Source: Actinomyces lilanjuaniae (lineage in GTDB: Bacteria; Actinomycetota; Actinomycetes; Actinomycetales; Actinomycetaceae). Taken from it: 64,000 bases of DNA. The translations under genes and the position numbers were made by a program. The notes below the pieces were generated by a model. It did no database searches, was not told the origin of the DNA, and saw nothing but the letters and a program-made list of their open reading frames with translations. The stretch lies in the NCBI RefSeq assembly GCF_003606385.1, contig NZ_CP032514.1, positions 992,001-1,056,000 of the forward strand. Direction: 5' to 3'. Shown here in pieces: positions 17,235-26,636 of this stretch (within the stretch, counting starts at the first letter, position 1; every line of letters starts with the position of its first letter).

Positions 17235-17728
17235 TCAGTGAGCCAGGGAGTCGGCAAGCAAGGAGCTGAGCGTTCTCTCCAGTGCAGATTCTGTACCTTT
17301 CTGCGCCGTCTCATGCGGGACCAGGCAGACCCTCTGCCGGGTGCTGCTGGGCAGAGTGATGAGCGAGTGGTTGAGGTGTTCCTCCGGGCCCAGGGCGGAG
17401 ACGAGCCCAGTGGTGCGGTGTCGGGTGACTCTGGCGCCCAGCACCTGCAGCCAGGCCGCGTAGGCCAGGGTCTCAGCTACCGTGAAGCGCCCCGGGAAGG
17501 TGGCCTTCTGGGGGCAGGGAGCCGATGTGGCGCCTACCGTACCGGGCTGAGAGCGGGTGTCGTGGCTGCCCGCACAGAGCCCGAGGAGAGGGGGCAGGCT
17601 GACGACGACCCGCAGCAGCGTGTACTTGCCGTTGCCGTTGGGTCCCGCCAGGGCAGCGACACCCCCTTGGCAGCGAAGGTCCACGTCCTCAAGTACCGGG
17701 TGACGTCACCGCAGGACTATGCTGGCTG
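17235..17728 (-). pseudogene. Decayed ABC transporter ATP-binding protein
   Basis: Homology to an ABC ATPase is clear but the key motifs are damaged. The Walker A loop reads GPNGNGKYTLLR, with Tyr where Ser/Thr should follow Lys. The Q-loop region is preserved (PQKATFPGRFTVAETLAYA). The signature region, LPSSTRQRVCL, has lost the LSGG core, and the protein then runs into unrelated sequence with no Walker B. The length is about half that of an intact domain. Unlike the other broken genes here, the damage is by substitution, so this is a true pseudogene. It lies between two copies of the family B palindrome. Confidence 0.75.
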
Positions 17729-17974
17729 ACTCGACCTGGAGAGCAGGAGCTCAGCGGCCCCAGCTGACTACGCTGGCCCCAGCTCTGGCGTTGTTGGTTG
17801 CTGGTCGTGCTCTCAGTACTGTGAGTGGTCCTCACGCAAGGATCGTCGTTATCTAGCACACATAATACGCACGGATCATCACGGTGTCTCAGAGGCCTGC
17901 TATCGATGTCAGCTGCTGTCACGATGAGCGTCCACTGGCACGACAGCACGGGCGTGCGGCTAGGCCGGGCGCAC
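17729..17974. other. Spacer, AT-richer patch, no gene
   Basis: A less G/C-rich patch at about 17835-17900 includes CACATAATACGC. It may be the old promoter of the decayed ATPase. No coding sequence is recognised. Confidence 0.4.
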
Positions 17975-18043
17975 CCTCAGGCAACAAAAACGTCGTAGGA
18001 CAACACGGTGCCACGTTGTCCTACGACGTTTCTGTTGCCCGGG
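17975..18043. repeat. Long inverted repeat, family B, copy 2
   Basis: The arm containing CGTCGTAGGACAAC (17991-18004) mirrors GTTGTCCTACGACG (18015-18028) around ACGGTGCCAC. The outer arms, with GGCAAC and GTTGCC, match the copy at 16396-16463. It begins 15 bp after the tesB stop on the minus strand, so both copies sit directly behind gene ends. Confidence 0.8.
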
Positions 18044-18058
18044 TACCCAACCGCACCG

Positions 18059-19057
18059 TCAGACCGTGGGAGCCTCCTCCGCTGGCTGTGTCGGCGCTGC
18101 TGGCTCCTCTGAGTCCTCCACCCGGATGGCCCAGCGTCCTGACCCCTGGGAGGAGGAGGTGGGCATGCGTACCATGCCCTCCTGGGCAATGGTGCACACC
18201 AGGCGGCCCATGGAGTCGAAGACCTGGGCGCGGGCCATGCCCCGACCCCCCTGGGAGGAGGGGGAGTCCTGGGCGTAGAGCAGCCAGTCGTTCATGTCCA
18301 CGTCCCGGTGGAACCACTGAGCGTGGTCCAGCGTGGCCAGGCTCAGGCCCTCGCTGCGCCAGCTCAGCCCCTGGCTGCGCAGCACCGGCTCCAGCATGAC
18401 CTGGTCGCACACATAGGTCAGCAGCGCCCGGTGCACCGTCTGCGAGGCATCGCCGGGGACTCGTCCGCGTGCCCTCATCCACAGGTGCTGGACACTGCTG
18501 GCCTGGCTGGCGGGCCTCAGGTACAGGTTCCCCTCCACGTGGCGCAGGTCAAAGGCGGCGGTGCGTCCCAGGAACTTGGCCACCGGGTGGTCGATGGTCC
18601 GGAAGATTTCCAGGGCGCTGGTCAGCTCCTCCGGCCCGGGGACCTGTGGTGGGCTAGCCTGAACTTCTTGTCCCTCCTGCTGCTCCTGGTAGGAGGAGAT
18701 CATGGACAGGATCGCGACCCCGTCCTGACAGGCCGTGGTGCGGCGCTGAGAGAATGACCGCCCGTCGTGGAGGCGCTCCACGGCAAAGGTGATGTCCTTG
18801 TCCGGCTGGCCGCCACGCATGAAGTAGGCGTGGACCGAGTGCACCGCCCTGTCTGCGTCGCTGCCGTCAGGCACGGTGGCGGCTGCGGCCAGCAGCCCCT
18901 GGGCCACCACCTGCCCGCCGTACACACGGCCGGAGAGCTGGGGCAGGCTGCCCCCGGTGAAGACGTCCTCCCCGTTCCCGGCAGCAAGGGCGAGGACCCG
19001 GGTAACCGAGCCCAGGGGCTCCTCGGTGGCGCTAGGGACGGGGTAGGGGCGCGTCAC
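18059..19057 (-). CDS. tesB: Acyl-CoA thioesterase II
   Basis: This cytoplasmic double-hotdog thioesterase hydrolyses acyl-CoAs to free fatty acid and CoA. Family features are GRVYGGQVVAQGLLAAA near residue 45, VHSVHAYFMRGGQPD with the conserved Phe/Gly region, GRSFSQRRTTACQDG, then in the second domain LATLDHAQWFHRDVDMNDWLLY (given in part: LDHAQWFHRDVDMNDW) with the catalytic Asp, and GGRGMARAQVFDSMG. Its 332 residues are slightly longer than E. coli TesB (286). Its start overlaps the ptsI stop by four bases, so it is translated from the ptsI transcript, an unusual pairing of functions. Confidence 0.92.
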   Translation of the reverse strand: MTRPYPVPSATEEPLGSVTRVLALAAGNGEDVFTGGSLPQLSGRVYGGQVVAQGLLAAAATVPDGSDADRAVHSVHAYFMRGGQPDKDITFAVERLHDGRSFSQRRTTACQDGVAILSMISSYQEQQEGQEVQASPPQVPGPEELTSALEIFRTIDHPVAKFLGRTAAFDLRHVEGNLYLRPASQASSVQHLWMRARGRVPGDASQTVHRALLTYVCDQVMLEPVLRSQGLSWRSEGLSLATLDHAQWFHRDVDMNDWLLYAQDSPSSQGGRGMARAQVFDSMGRLVCTIAQEGMVRMPTSSSQGSGRWAIRVEDSEEPAAPTQPAEEAPTV

Positions 19058-20748
19058 AGAGCAAGCTCCTCCAGGACCGGGAGCCCGGAGCGCACGGCCG
19101 AGCGGGCTTCCTCGGCGGTGGGGCTGTCGATGGCCAGCTGCGCCAGGCGTTGACAGTCAGCGAAGTCCACGGACTTCAGGACCGCGTCGACGTCGGGCAG
19201 CGCGCGTGCCGTCATGGACAGACTGGCTACTCCCAGGCCCACCAGTACGACAGCCAGCGCCGGGTCCGCGGCGGCCTCGCCGCACACCCCGACAGGACGG
19301 CCGTGGGGGGCCGCGCCGTCGCAGGCCGACTTGATGAGGCGCAGGACCGCCGGCTGCCAGGCCGTGGACAGGTCGGCCAGGGAAGACAGCAGGCGGTCGG
19401 CGGCCATGACGTACTGGGTCAGGTCGTTAGTGCCGATCGAGGCGAACTCGGCGTGCTCGAACATCTTGTCCGCCATGATGGCCGCTGAGGGGACCTCGAT
19501 CATCATGCCTGCTGTCCTCAGGCCGTAGGAGCGTGCCTTGTCCACGAAGGCCTGGGCCTCCTCAGCCGTGGAGATCATCGGGGCCATGACCCACACGTTG
19601 GCCTCGGTGTCCGCCTCTGCCCGGGCCAGGGCCTCCAGCTGGTGGTCCAGGACCTCGGGGTCGCGGCGGGAGGTCCGGTAGGCGCGCACCCCCAGGGCAG
19701 GGTTGGCCTCGGAGGCGTCGGTGAGGAAGGGCAGGGGCTTGTCCGCCCCGGCGTCCAGGGTGCGCACCACGACCTTCTTTCCGGGGAACGCCTCCAGGAC
19801 GGCCTTGTAGGCCTCGACCTGCTGGTCGATGCTGGGCTCCTCGGGCTGGTCCAGGAAGCAGAACTCGGTGCGGAACAGGCCCACCCCCATGGCGTTGGCC
19901 TCGGCCGCGGAGCGAGCGCCGTCGCCGTCGCCGACGTTGGCCAGGAGCTGGACCTCGCGACCGTCGCGAGTGGCGCCGTCGCCGTGGAACTCCCGCACCC
20001 GGCTGGCCAGCTCGCGGGCGCGGCGCAGGGCGTCCTCCGACGGGTTGACGGTGATGGTGCCCTTGGTCCCGTCTACCAGGACGATGTCGCCCTCGGTCAA
20101 GGCATCGGTCACCTCGGCCCCGGCACCCACGATTGCCGGGATGCCCAGAGAACGGGCCAGGATCGCCGTGTGGGAGGTGGGACCGCCCTCGGAGGTAACG
20201 AAGGCGACGACCTTCTCCGGGTCCAGCAGGGCGGTGTCGGCGGGCGCGAGGTCCTCCGCTACCAGCACGAAGGGCTCGGGTCGGCGGGGGATGCCGGGCA
20301 TGGGGGAGTCGGTGAGCACCGCGATGATCCGGTCGCGGACGTCGGCTACGTCGCGCGTGCGCTCGGCCATGTAGCCCCCTAGGGACTCCAGCATGGAGGC
20401 CAGCGTGCCGGCCGACTCCCACACCGCGCGCGCCGGGACCAGGCGTCGCTCGCGGATCATCGCCTGGGCCGAGGAGGTCAGGGTGGGGTCGGCCGCCATC
20501 TGGGCGGTCGTCTCAAGAAGGGTGCGGCCCTCTCCCTTGGCCTCGGCGGCCGACAGCTCCAAGCCCTTCTTGACGGTCAGGGCAGCAGCTGCGACACTGT
20601 CGCACGCCTCTTCCAGGTCGGCACCCGAGGGCAGGGTCTCGATCTCCGGCTCGGGGATCGAGGGGGCCATGCGGGCGACTGGCCCGGCGACCAGGCCCGG
20701 GCTCACGCCGATGCCTGTGAGGGTGGTGGTGTCGGTGGACGCTGTCAT
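19054..20748 (-). CDS. ptsI: PTS enzyme I (phosphoenolpyruvate-protein phosphotransferase)
   Basis: Enzyme I takes phosphate from phosphoenolpyruvate and passes it to HPr. The phosphorylated His is residue 193 in EGGPTSHTAILARS. The PEP-binding barrel shows GVGLFRTEFCFLD, GADKPLPFL, GMMIEVPSAA, SIGTNDLTQY and the catalytic-Cys segment GVCGEAAADP. ATG 20748 (MTASTDTTTLTGIGVSPG) follows an AGGAG site and gives 564 residues, a normal length. No HPr gene is in the window. The EIIB gene is divergent across a 227-bp intergenic region, so the two may share control. Confidence 0.95.
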   Translation of the reverse strand: MTASTDTTTLTGIGVSPGLVAGPVARMAPSIPEPEIETLPSGADLEEACDSVAAAALTVKKGLELSAAEAKGEGRTLLETTAQMAADPTLTSSAQAMIRERRLVPARAVWESAGTLASMLESLGGYMAERTRDVADVRDRIIAVLTDSPMPGIPRRPEPFVLVAEDLAPADTALLDPEKVVAFVTSEGGPTSHTAILARSLGIPAIVGAGAEVTDALTEGDIVLVDGTKGTITVNPSEDALRRARELASRVREFHGDGATRDGREVQLLANVGDGDGARSAAEANAMGVGLFRTEFCFLDQPEEPSIDQQVEAYKAVLEAFPGKKVVVRTLDAGADKPLPFLTDASEANPALGVRAYRTSRRDPEVLDHQLEALARAEADTEANVWVMAPMISTAEEAQAFVDKARSYGLRTAGMMIEVPSAAIMADKMFEHAEFASIGTNDLTQYVMAADRLLSSLADLSTAWQPAVLRLIKSACDGAAPHGRPVGVCGEAAADPALAVVLVGLGVASLSMTARALPDVDAVLKSVDFADCQRLAQLAIDSPTAEEARSAVRSGLPVLEELAL

Positions 20749-20975
20749 TGCGCTGCTCCTCATCGGAGACGGAACGGGATCGACGCACATTCTGCCTTGT
20801 CGAGGCCGGGCGCGAGGGCATTCCGCCAGGGGAAGAAAAGTATCTCGGTGCTCGGGCGCCCTGCGTGGCAGGCGGGGTGGGGGAGTCAGGGCTGGGATAA
20901 GGTTGGCTACAACCACGACAGGCCTCATCCGTCCAGGGCCCGTGCGTCTGAGCGGGGTGGGCGTTAGGAGCATTC

Positions 20976-21203
20976 ATGAGTACCGCAGCGGACATCGTCG
21001 CCGGCCTTGGCGGGCAGGACAACATCACGGCCCTGGAGCCCTGTATCACGCGGCTGCGGGTGGAGGTCGTGGACCAGGAGAAGGTGGACGAGGAGGCGCT
21101 GCGCGCCTGCGGTGCCTTCGGGGTCGTGCGCTCCGGCCGGGTCGTGCAGGTGGTGGTCGGACCCTCCGCCGACGAGATCGCCGCGCAGATCGCGAGCCTG
21201 TGA
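20976..21203 (+). CDS. Standalone PTS EIIB domain, glucose/sucrose family
   Basis: The 75-residue protein is a complete IIB domain without attached IIC or IIA. The phosphorylated Cys is residue 23 in ALEPCITRLRVEV, the glucose/sucrose-type motif. VRSGRVVQVVVGPSADEIA fits the end of the domain. It starts at ATG 20976 after TAGGAG. It should carry phosphate from a IIA to a sugar-transporting IIC encoded elsewhere. It lies divergent from ptsI and upstream of malQ, suggesting a link with glucose or maltodextrin use. Confidence 0.9.
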   Translation: MSTAADIVAGLGGQDNITALEPCITRLRVEVVDQEKVDEEALRACGAFGVVRSGRVVQVVVGPSADEIAAQIASL

Positions 21204-21451
21204 CTCGGGTCTTGCCCTGACGGCCCGTCTGACCGTTCGACAACCGCCCGACACCCGATGCCATCCCGATGCCGTCGTCGCGGGCTTACCGCTGGAGCGC
21301 GGCGCGCCCTGCGGCCCTAGCCTGGACCACAGGGCAGACTTGACGCTGCTGCCCCGTCCTTCCGGCGTCCCCTGCGTGGGCGCTGCAGCTCGTGCAGGAA
21401 GGATGCAAGGGAGCCCGTGCCAAGAACCAACCGCAAGGCTGACCCACACGT

Positions 21452-23693
21452 ATGAACGAGCCCACCTCCCACCGAGCAGACGTCGCCCACGTCCACGAGC
21501 CCGCCTCTGAGCGTCTAAAGCAGCTTGCCGAGGCCCACGGGGTCTCGACCGAGTACTGGGACTACCACGGCCACCTCGCTTCGCCGTCGCGCGCCACCCT
21601 GGAGGCAGTTCTGGACGCGCTGGGGGTGAGGGCGCACACTGACCAGGAGATCGCACAGGCGCTCACGGAGCACGAGGTCGCCCCGTGGCGCCGCACGCTT
21701 CCTCCGGTGGTCGTGGTACGGGCCTCCCGCGCGACCACGGTCCCGGTCCACGTCCCCGACGGTGCCGCGGTCACCCTGAGTGTGCGGCTGGAGGACGGCC
21801 GGGTGCGCCCGCTGCAGCAGGTGGAGGACCTCACCCTGCCCAGGGAGGTGGACGGCACCATGCTTGGCCGCGCCTCTTTCTCCCTTCCGCGCGACCTCCC
21901 CTCGGATGGCACACGCTGGTGGCCCGGGTGGGCGGCACCCAGGACGGCTCTGCCGGGAGCGCCAGTACGGTGACCAGTACGGTGACCGCCCCCCTGGCGG
22001 TTACACCGGACCGCCTGGAGCTGCCCCGCTCGCTGGGCGAGCGCGGTTGGGGCGCCATGGCCCAGCTCTACTCGGTGCGCTCGCGCTCCTCCTGGGGGGT
22101 GGGCGACACCGACGACCTCACCGAGCTGGTCAGCTTCCTGGGGGACAAGGGAGCCGACTTCCTGCTCATCAACCCCCTGCACGCGGCCGAGCCTGTCAGC
22201 CCCATGACGCCGTCGCCCTACCTGCCGGTCACCCGGCGCTTTGTCAATCCGCTCTATATCCGGCCGGAGAACATCGTGGAGTTCTCTCGCCTGTCAGGAC
22301 CACGCCGATCCCTGGTGCAGTGGGCCGTGGAGGAGGTCCGGGACTCCGACCTCAGCGCGGAGGCAATCGACCGCGACGCCTCCTGGAAGGCCAAGCGTGA
22401 GGCCCTGGAGGTCATCTTCGCCGCCGGGCGCTCCTACTCCCGCCAGCGTGACTTCGAGCGTTTCCGTGCCGAGGAGGGGGAGGGGCTGGAGCGCTTCGCG
22501 CTGTGGTGCGCCCTGACGGAGAAGTACGGCCCGCTGGCACAGTGGCCAGCTACCCTCCACGACGCCGACTCCGCCTTCGTCGCCAACGAGGCCCGCACGC
22601 TCACGGAGCGGATCGACTTCTACGCCTGGCTCCAGTGGGTCGTTGACGAGCAGCTCGCCCGTGCCCAGGAGGAGGCCAGGGCCTCCGGCATGGCCCTGGG
22701 TGTCATGAGCGACCTCGCTGTGGGTGTGCACGCCTACGGTGCTGACGTGTGGGCCGAGCCGGACGCCTTCGCCCGGGGGGTGACGGTCGGGGCGCCGCCG
22801 GACATGTACAACCAGCAGGGGCAAAACTGGTCTCAGCCGCCGTGGAGCCCCGCCTACCTGGCGGAGTCTGCCTACGCCCCCTGCGTGAGATGCTGCGCAC
22901 GGTGCTGCGCCACTCCGGCGCGTTGCGTATCGACCACGTTATCGGGCTGTTCCGCCTGTGGTGGATCCCCGCGGGGATGGCGGCCAATCACGGGGCCTAC
23001 GTCCGTTACGACCACGAGGCGATGATGGGCGTGGTCCTCCTGGAGGCCTACCGGGCCGGGGCCGTCATCATCGGGGAGGACCTGGGGACGGTGGAGCCGT
23101 GGGTGCGCGACTACCTGACCAGCCGCGGCGTGCTGGGTACTAGCGTGCTGTGGTTCGAGAAGCAGGGCGACGGGTGGCCGCTGCAGCCCCAGGATTACCG
23201 GCACCTGGCGCTGTCCACGGTCTCGACCCACGACCTTCCGCCCACAGCGGGCTACCTTGCTGACGAGCACGTCGAGCTGCGGGAGCGGCTGGGGCTGCTG
23301 ACCCAGCCGGTGGACCAGGTGCGCACGGAGGCGCGCATCGAGCGTGACCGGATGCTGTCGCGTCTGCGTGAGCACGGGCTGCTGGGGAACCAGCCCACGG
23401 AGCGTGAGGTGATCGAGGCGCTCCACAGGTACGTGGTGCGTACCCCCTCCGTGCTGGTCGGCGTCGCGCTGACCGACGGTGTCGGGGAGCGCAGGGCGCA
23501 GAACCAGCCCGGTACGGACCAGGAGTACCCCAACTGGAAGATGCCGCTGGCCGACGGCTCCGGCGAGGTCGTCATGATCGAGGACCTCCCCGGTAACGTC
23601 CGCCTGTCGAGCTTGCTCGCCGCCGTCAGCAAGGAGCTCTCTGGGACCTCCGGGACCTCCGGGCCTTCCCACCTGTCGGTGCGTTCCCGCTGA
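21452..23693 (+). CDS. malQ: 4-alpha-glucanotransferase (amylomaltase), two frame breaks
   Basis: MalQ (GH77) transfers glucan chains between maltodextrins in the cytoplasm. The N-terminal extension typical of actinobacterial MalQ (residues 1-180) is followed by WGAMAQLYSVRSRSSWGVGDTDDL (given in part as RSRSSWGVGD), then the catalytic core with nucleophile Asp in ALRIDHVIGLFR, acid/base Glu in VIIGEDLGTVE and the third Asp in STHDLPPTAGY. The sequence is split by two single missing Cs, in CCCC at 21898-21901 and CCCCC at 22877-22881. Restoring both gives about 747 residues, normal for this group. The start is ATG 21452. Confidence 0.93.
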
Positions 23694-23730
23694 CGGCCCG
23701 TACGGCCGCTACCTGTCCGTTACTTCCCCG

Positions 23731-26363
23731 TCACTGCGCAGTCGCAGCAGTCTCAGCCGCCTGGGCGCGGGCTACCCTCACCGTGTCGTCCAGGTTCTCC
23801 TGCACGATCCGGCGCAGGGCGGCAGGGGCCTGTGGGTGGGAGTCCAGCCAGCTTCGCAGGGCGCCCTGGGGGTCCGAGCCCGCCTCCGTACCTTCCAGGG
23901 CCTCAGGGGACCTAAGGCCGACGGTGGCGCACGACCACAGCCCTGACAGCAGGTTCTCAGCCATGTGGAAGGTCCGGGACTCCCAGATCTGCTCGATCTG
24001 GGCGACGTAGTCCGTCACGAAGGGCAGGAGCAGGTCAGGGCGGCGCTCCACGTCGGTGAACCCGCGCAGGACACGGACCTGGGTCTCGTTAGGCATGGTG
24101 GTGTCCTCCACCAGCTCGCGCCACGTGCGCCTCTTGGCCTCGGGTGTGGGGATGCTGGCGCGGGCCTGGGCGGCGCGCTCGCGGCCGGTGGTGGTGACGT
24201 CACGGCGGGCCTCGGCGGCAATCTGCTCCTCGCCCCACCGGCCCGCTGCCACCAGTCCGGTCAACACCTCCCAGCGCAGGTCCTGGTCCATGGTCAGGCC
24301 GTCCAGGTGCCGGGTACCGTCCAGCAGCCCCTCCAGGACGTCGAGCTGGGAGGGGGCGACCGCGTGCGCGGCGACGGCGCGGACCAGCTGGAACTGCTTG
24401 TCGCTTCCCGGTGCGGCGGTCTCTACCAGGTCCAGGAGAGCCGTGGTGGTATGGAGGGCTGCCTGCTGACGGCGTGCAGGGGGAAGGTAGAGGGACAGGC
24501 AGGTGGCGAGGCGGCCCAGCAGCCCCTGGACGACCGAGGAGCTCTCTTCCACACGCAGCGCCTGAAGGGCGGCATCACGGTAGCGGGAGGCCGCGAGCTC
24601 GCCGTCGCGGACCATGTCCCAGGCGCAGGCCAGCAGCACCGAGCGTGGCAGGGAGGCGGTGAAGGCCTCCACGTGCTCCAGCCCCAGGGCCAGGGACCCG
24701 GCGTCCAGGCGGGTCTTGGCGTAGGTAAGGTCCTCGTCGTTGAGAAGAAGGACGTCTGGGCGGCGGGTGCCCACCAGGGCCGGTACCGGCGTAAGCTCGC
24801 CCTCCACGTCGAGCTCGACGCGTCCGGTCCGCTCTATCCGGGCGCTGTCCGGCCCGTCGCCTGTCCGCAGGCTGTAGGAGCCCAGGACCACGCGGTGCGG
24901 GCGCAGCGAAGCTGGTGAACCTGCAGGCACCTCCTGACGGACCGCCGCAGAGGTGATGACGTCGTCGTCGTCCACGGTGACCTCGGTGCGCAGGGTCGTG
25001 ACCCCCGCCTCCTGGAGCCACACGCGCGTCCAGGCTGACAGGTCCCGGCCGGAGACGGCCTCCAGCTCGGCCAGCAGGTCAGCCAGCTCAGCGTTGTCGT
25101 AGGCGTGAGCCTGAAGGTACCTCGCGATGCCGGTGAAGAAGCTCTCGCGCCCGACGTAGCCGACCAGCGCCGCCAGGACCGAGGCGCCTTGGCGTAGGTG
25201 ATGCCGTCGAAGTTGACCTCGACGTCGTGGAGGTCGGTGATCTCCGCCGCCACGGGGTGGGTCGAGCTGAGCTGGTCCTGGTTGTAGGCCCACCCCTTCT
25301 CCAGGGTCTGGAAGGTGGTCCACGCCTGGCTCCAGCGCGTGGTCTCGGCAGTGGCCAGGGTGGAGGTGTACTCGGCGAAGGACTCGTTGAGCCACAGGTC
25401 GTTCCACCACCTCATGGTCACTAGGTCGCCAAACCACATGTGCGCCAGCTCGTGGAGGATGGTCACGGCACGGCGCTCGACCCGGGCCTCCACGGGGCGG
25501 GAGCGGAACACGTAGTCGTCCCGGTGGGTCACGCACCCCGCGTTCTCCATCGCTCCGGCGTTGAACTCGGGGACGAAGACCTGGTCGTACTTGGGGAAGG
25601 GGTAGGCGGTCCCGAAGAGGTCCTCGTAGTAGGCCAGGCCCTTCCTGGTCAGCTCCAGAACCTCCTGGGCGTCCAGGTGCTCGGCCAGGCTGGCCCGGCA
25701 GTAGACGCCCAGGGGCACCTCCCGCCCGTCCGGTGCCGTGTAGACGTCGGTGACTCCCACGTAGGGGCCGGCCACGACGGCTGTCACGTAGGAGCTCAGT
25801 CGCTGGGTGGGGGCGAAGGCGAACCGGGAGGCCGCAGCGCCGTCCGCCCCGGTCGTGGCTGTGGGGGAGGGAGTGGGGGAGTTGGACAGGACGGTCCACT
25901 CCCGGGGCACGGTGACGGTGAAGGTGAAGGTGGCCTTGAGATCAGGCTGCTCGAAGACTGCGTAGACGCGCCGGGAGTCGGGGACCTCGAACTGGCTGTA
26001 GAGGTAGGTCTGTCCGTCGGCCGGGTCGGTGAAGCGGTGCAGCCCCTCACCGGTGTGCATGTAGGCGCAGTCGGCGGTGACCACCAGCTCGTTGGACTCC
26101 TCCAGGTTGTCCAGGGCGATACGTGAGTCGGCGTAGACCTCGGCCGGGTCCAGGACCCGGCCGTTGAGGCTGACAGAGCTGAGCTCGGTGGCGATGAGGT
26201 CGATGAAGGTCGACGATCCGGGGACGGCCGTGAAGCGCACGGTCGTGGAGGAGCGGAAGACCTTGTCTCCCGTGGTGAGGTCCAGGACGACGTCGTAGCT
26301 GTCGGTGGCGATGGTCGCGGCACGGGCGACGGCCTCGTCACGGGTCAGGTTCTGCCCTGGCAT
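23731..26363 (-). CDS. pepN: Aminopeptidase N (M1 family), one frame break
   Basis: This zinc aminopeptidase trims N-terminal residues from peptides in the cytoplasm. GAMEN is at residues 270-274, HELAH at 304-308, and the third zinc ligand Glu at 327 (NESFAEY), the HExxH-x18-E pattern. The C-terminal ERAP1-like helical domain follows (LLSGLWSCATVGLRSPEA and neighbours). ATG 26363 follows AAGGAG. One C is missing at 25187-25188: AAGGCGCCTCG should read AAGGGCGCCTCG, restoring TYAKGASVLAAL. The corrected length is 877 residues, close to Streptomyces PepN. Its end is convergent with malQ. Confidence 0.93.
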
Positions 26364-26636
26364 GGGTGCTCCTTGTGGTGGTGGGCGGATGTCGTGTGCG
26401 GCCGTGGCTGCGGCTGGGGACGTGGTCGGCGCGGGCGGCACGCTCACGCGTGGACGCGCGGCGAGGGGTCCCGGGGGTGATTGTCGCACTGTGGGGCAGC
26501 CAGGAGAAGCGTGGGAGGGGCTTCTGCGCGCCCGCTGACGTACCGGCCCGGAATCGCGAGACACGCCCCACGGAGTCGGTGAGGTCGGCAGGGCCTCGGC
26601 TGGCAGGGTCCCAGTCGGCAGGGCGAGGTCGCTAGC

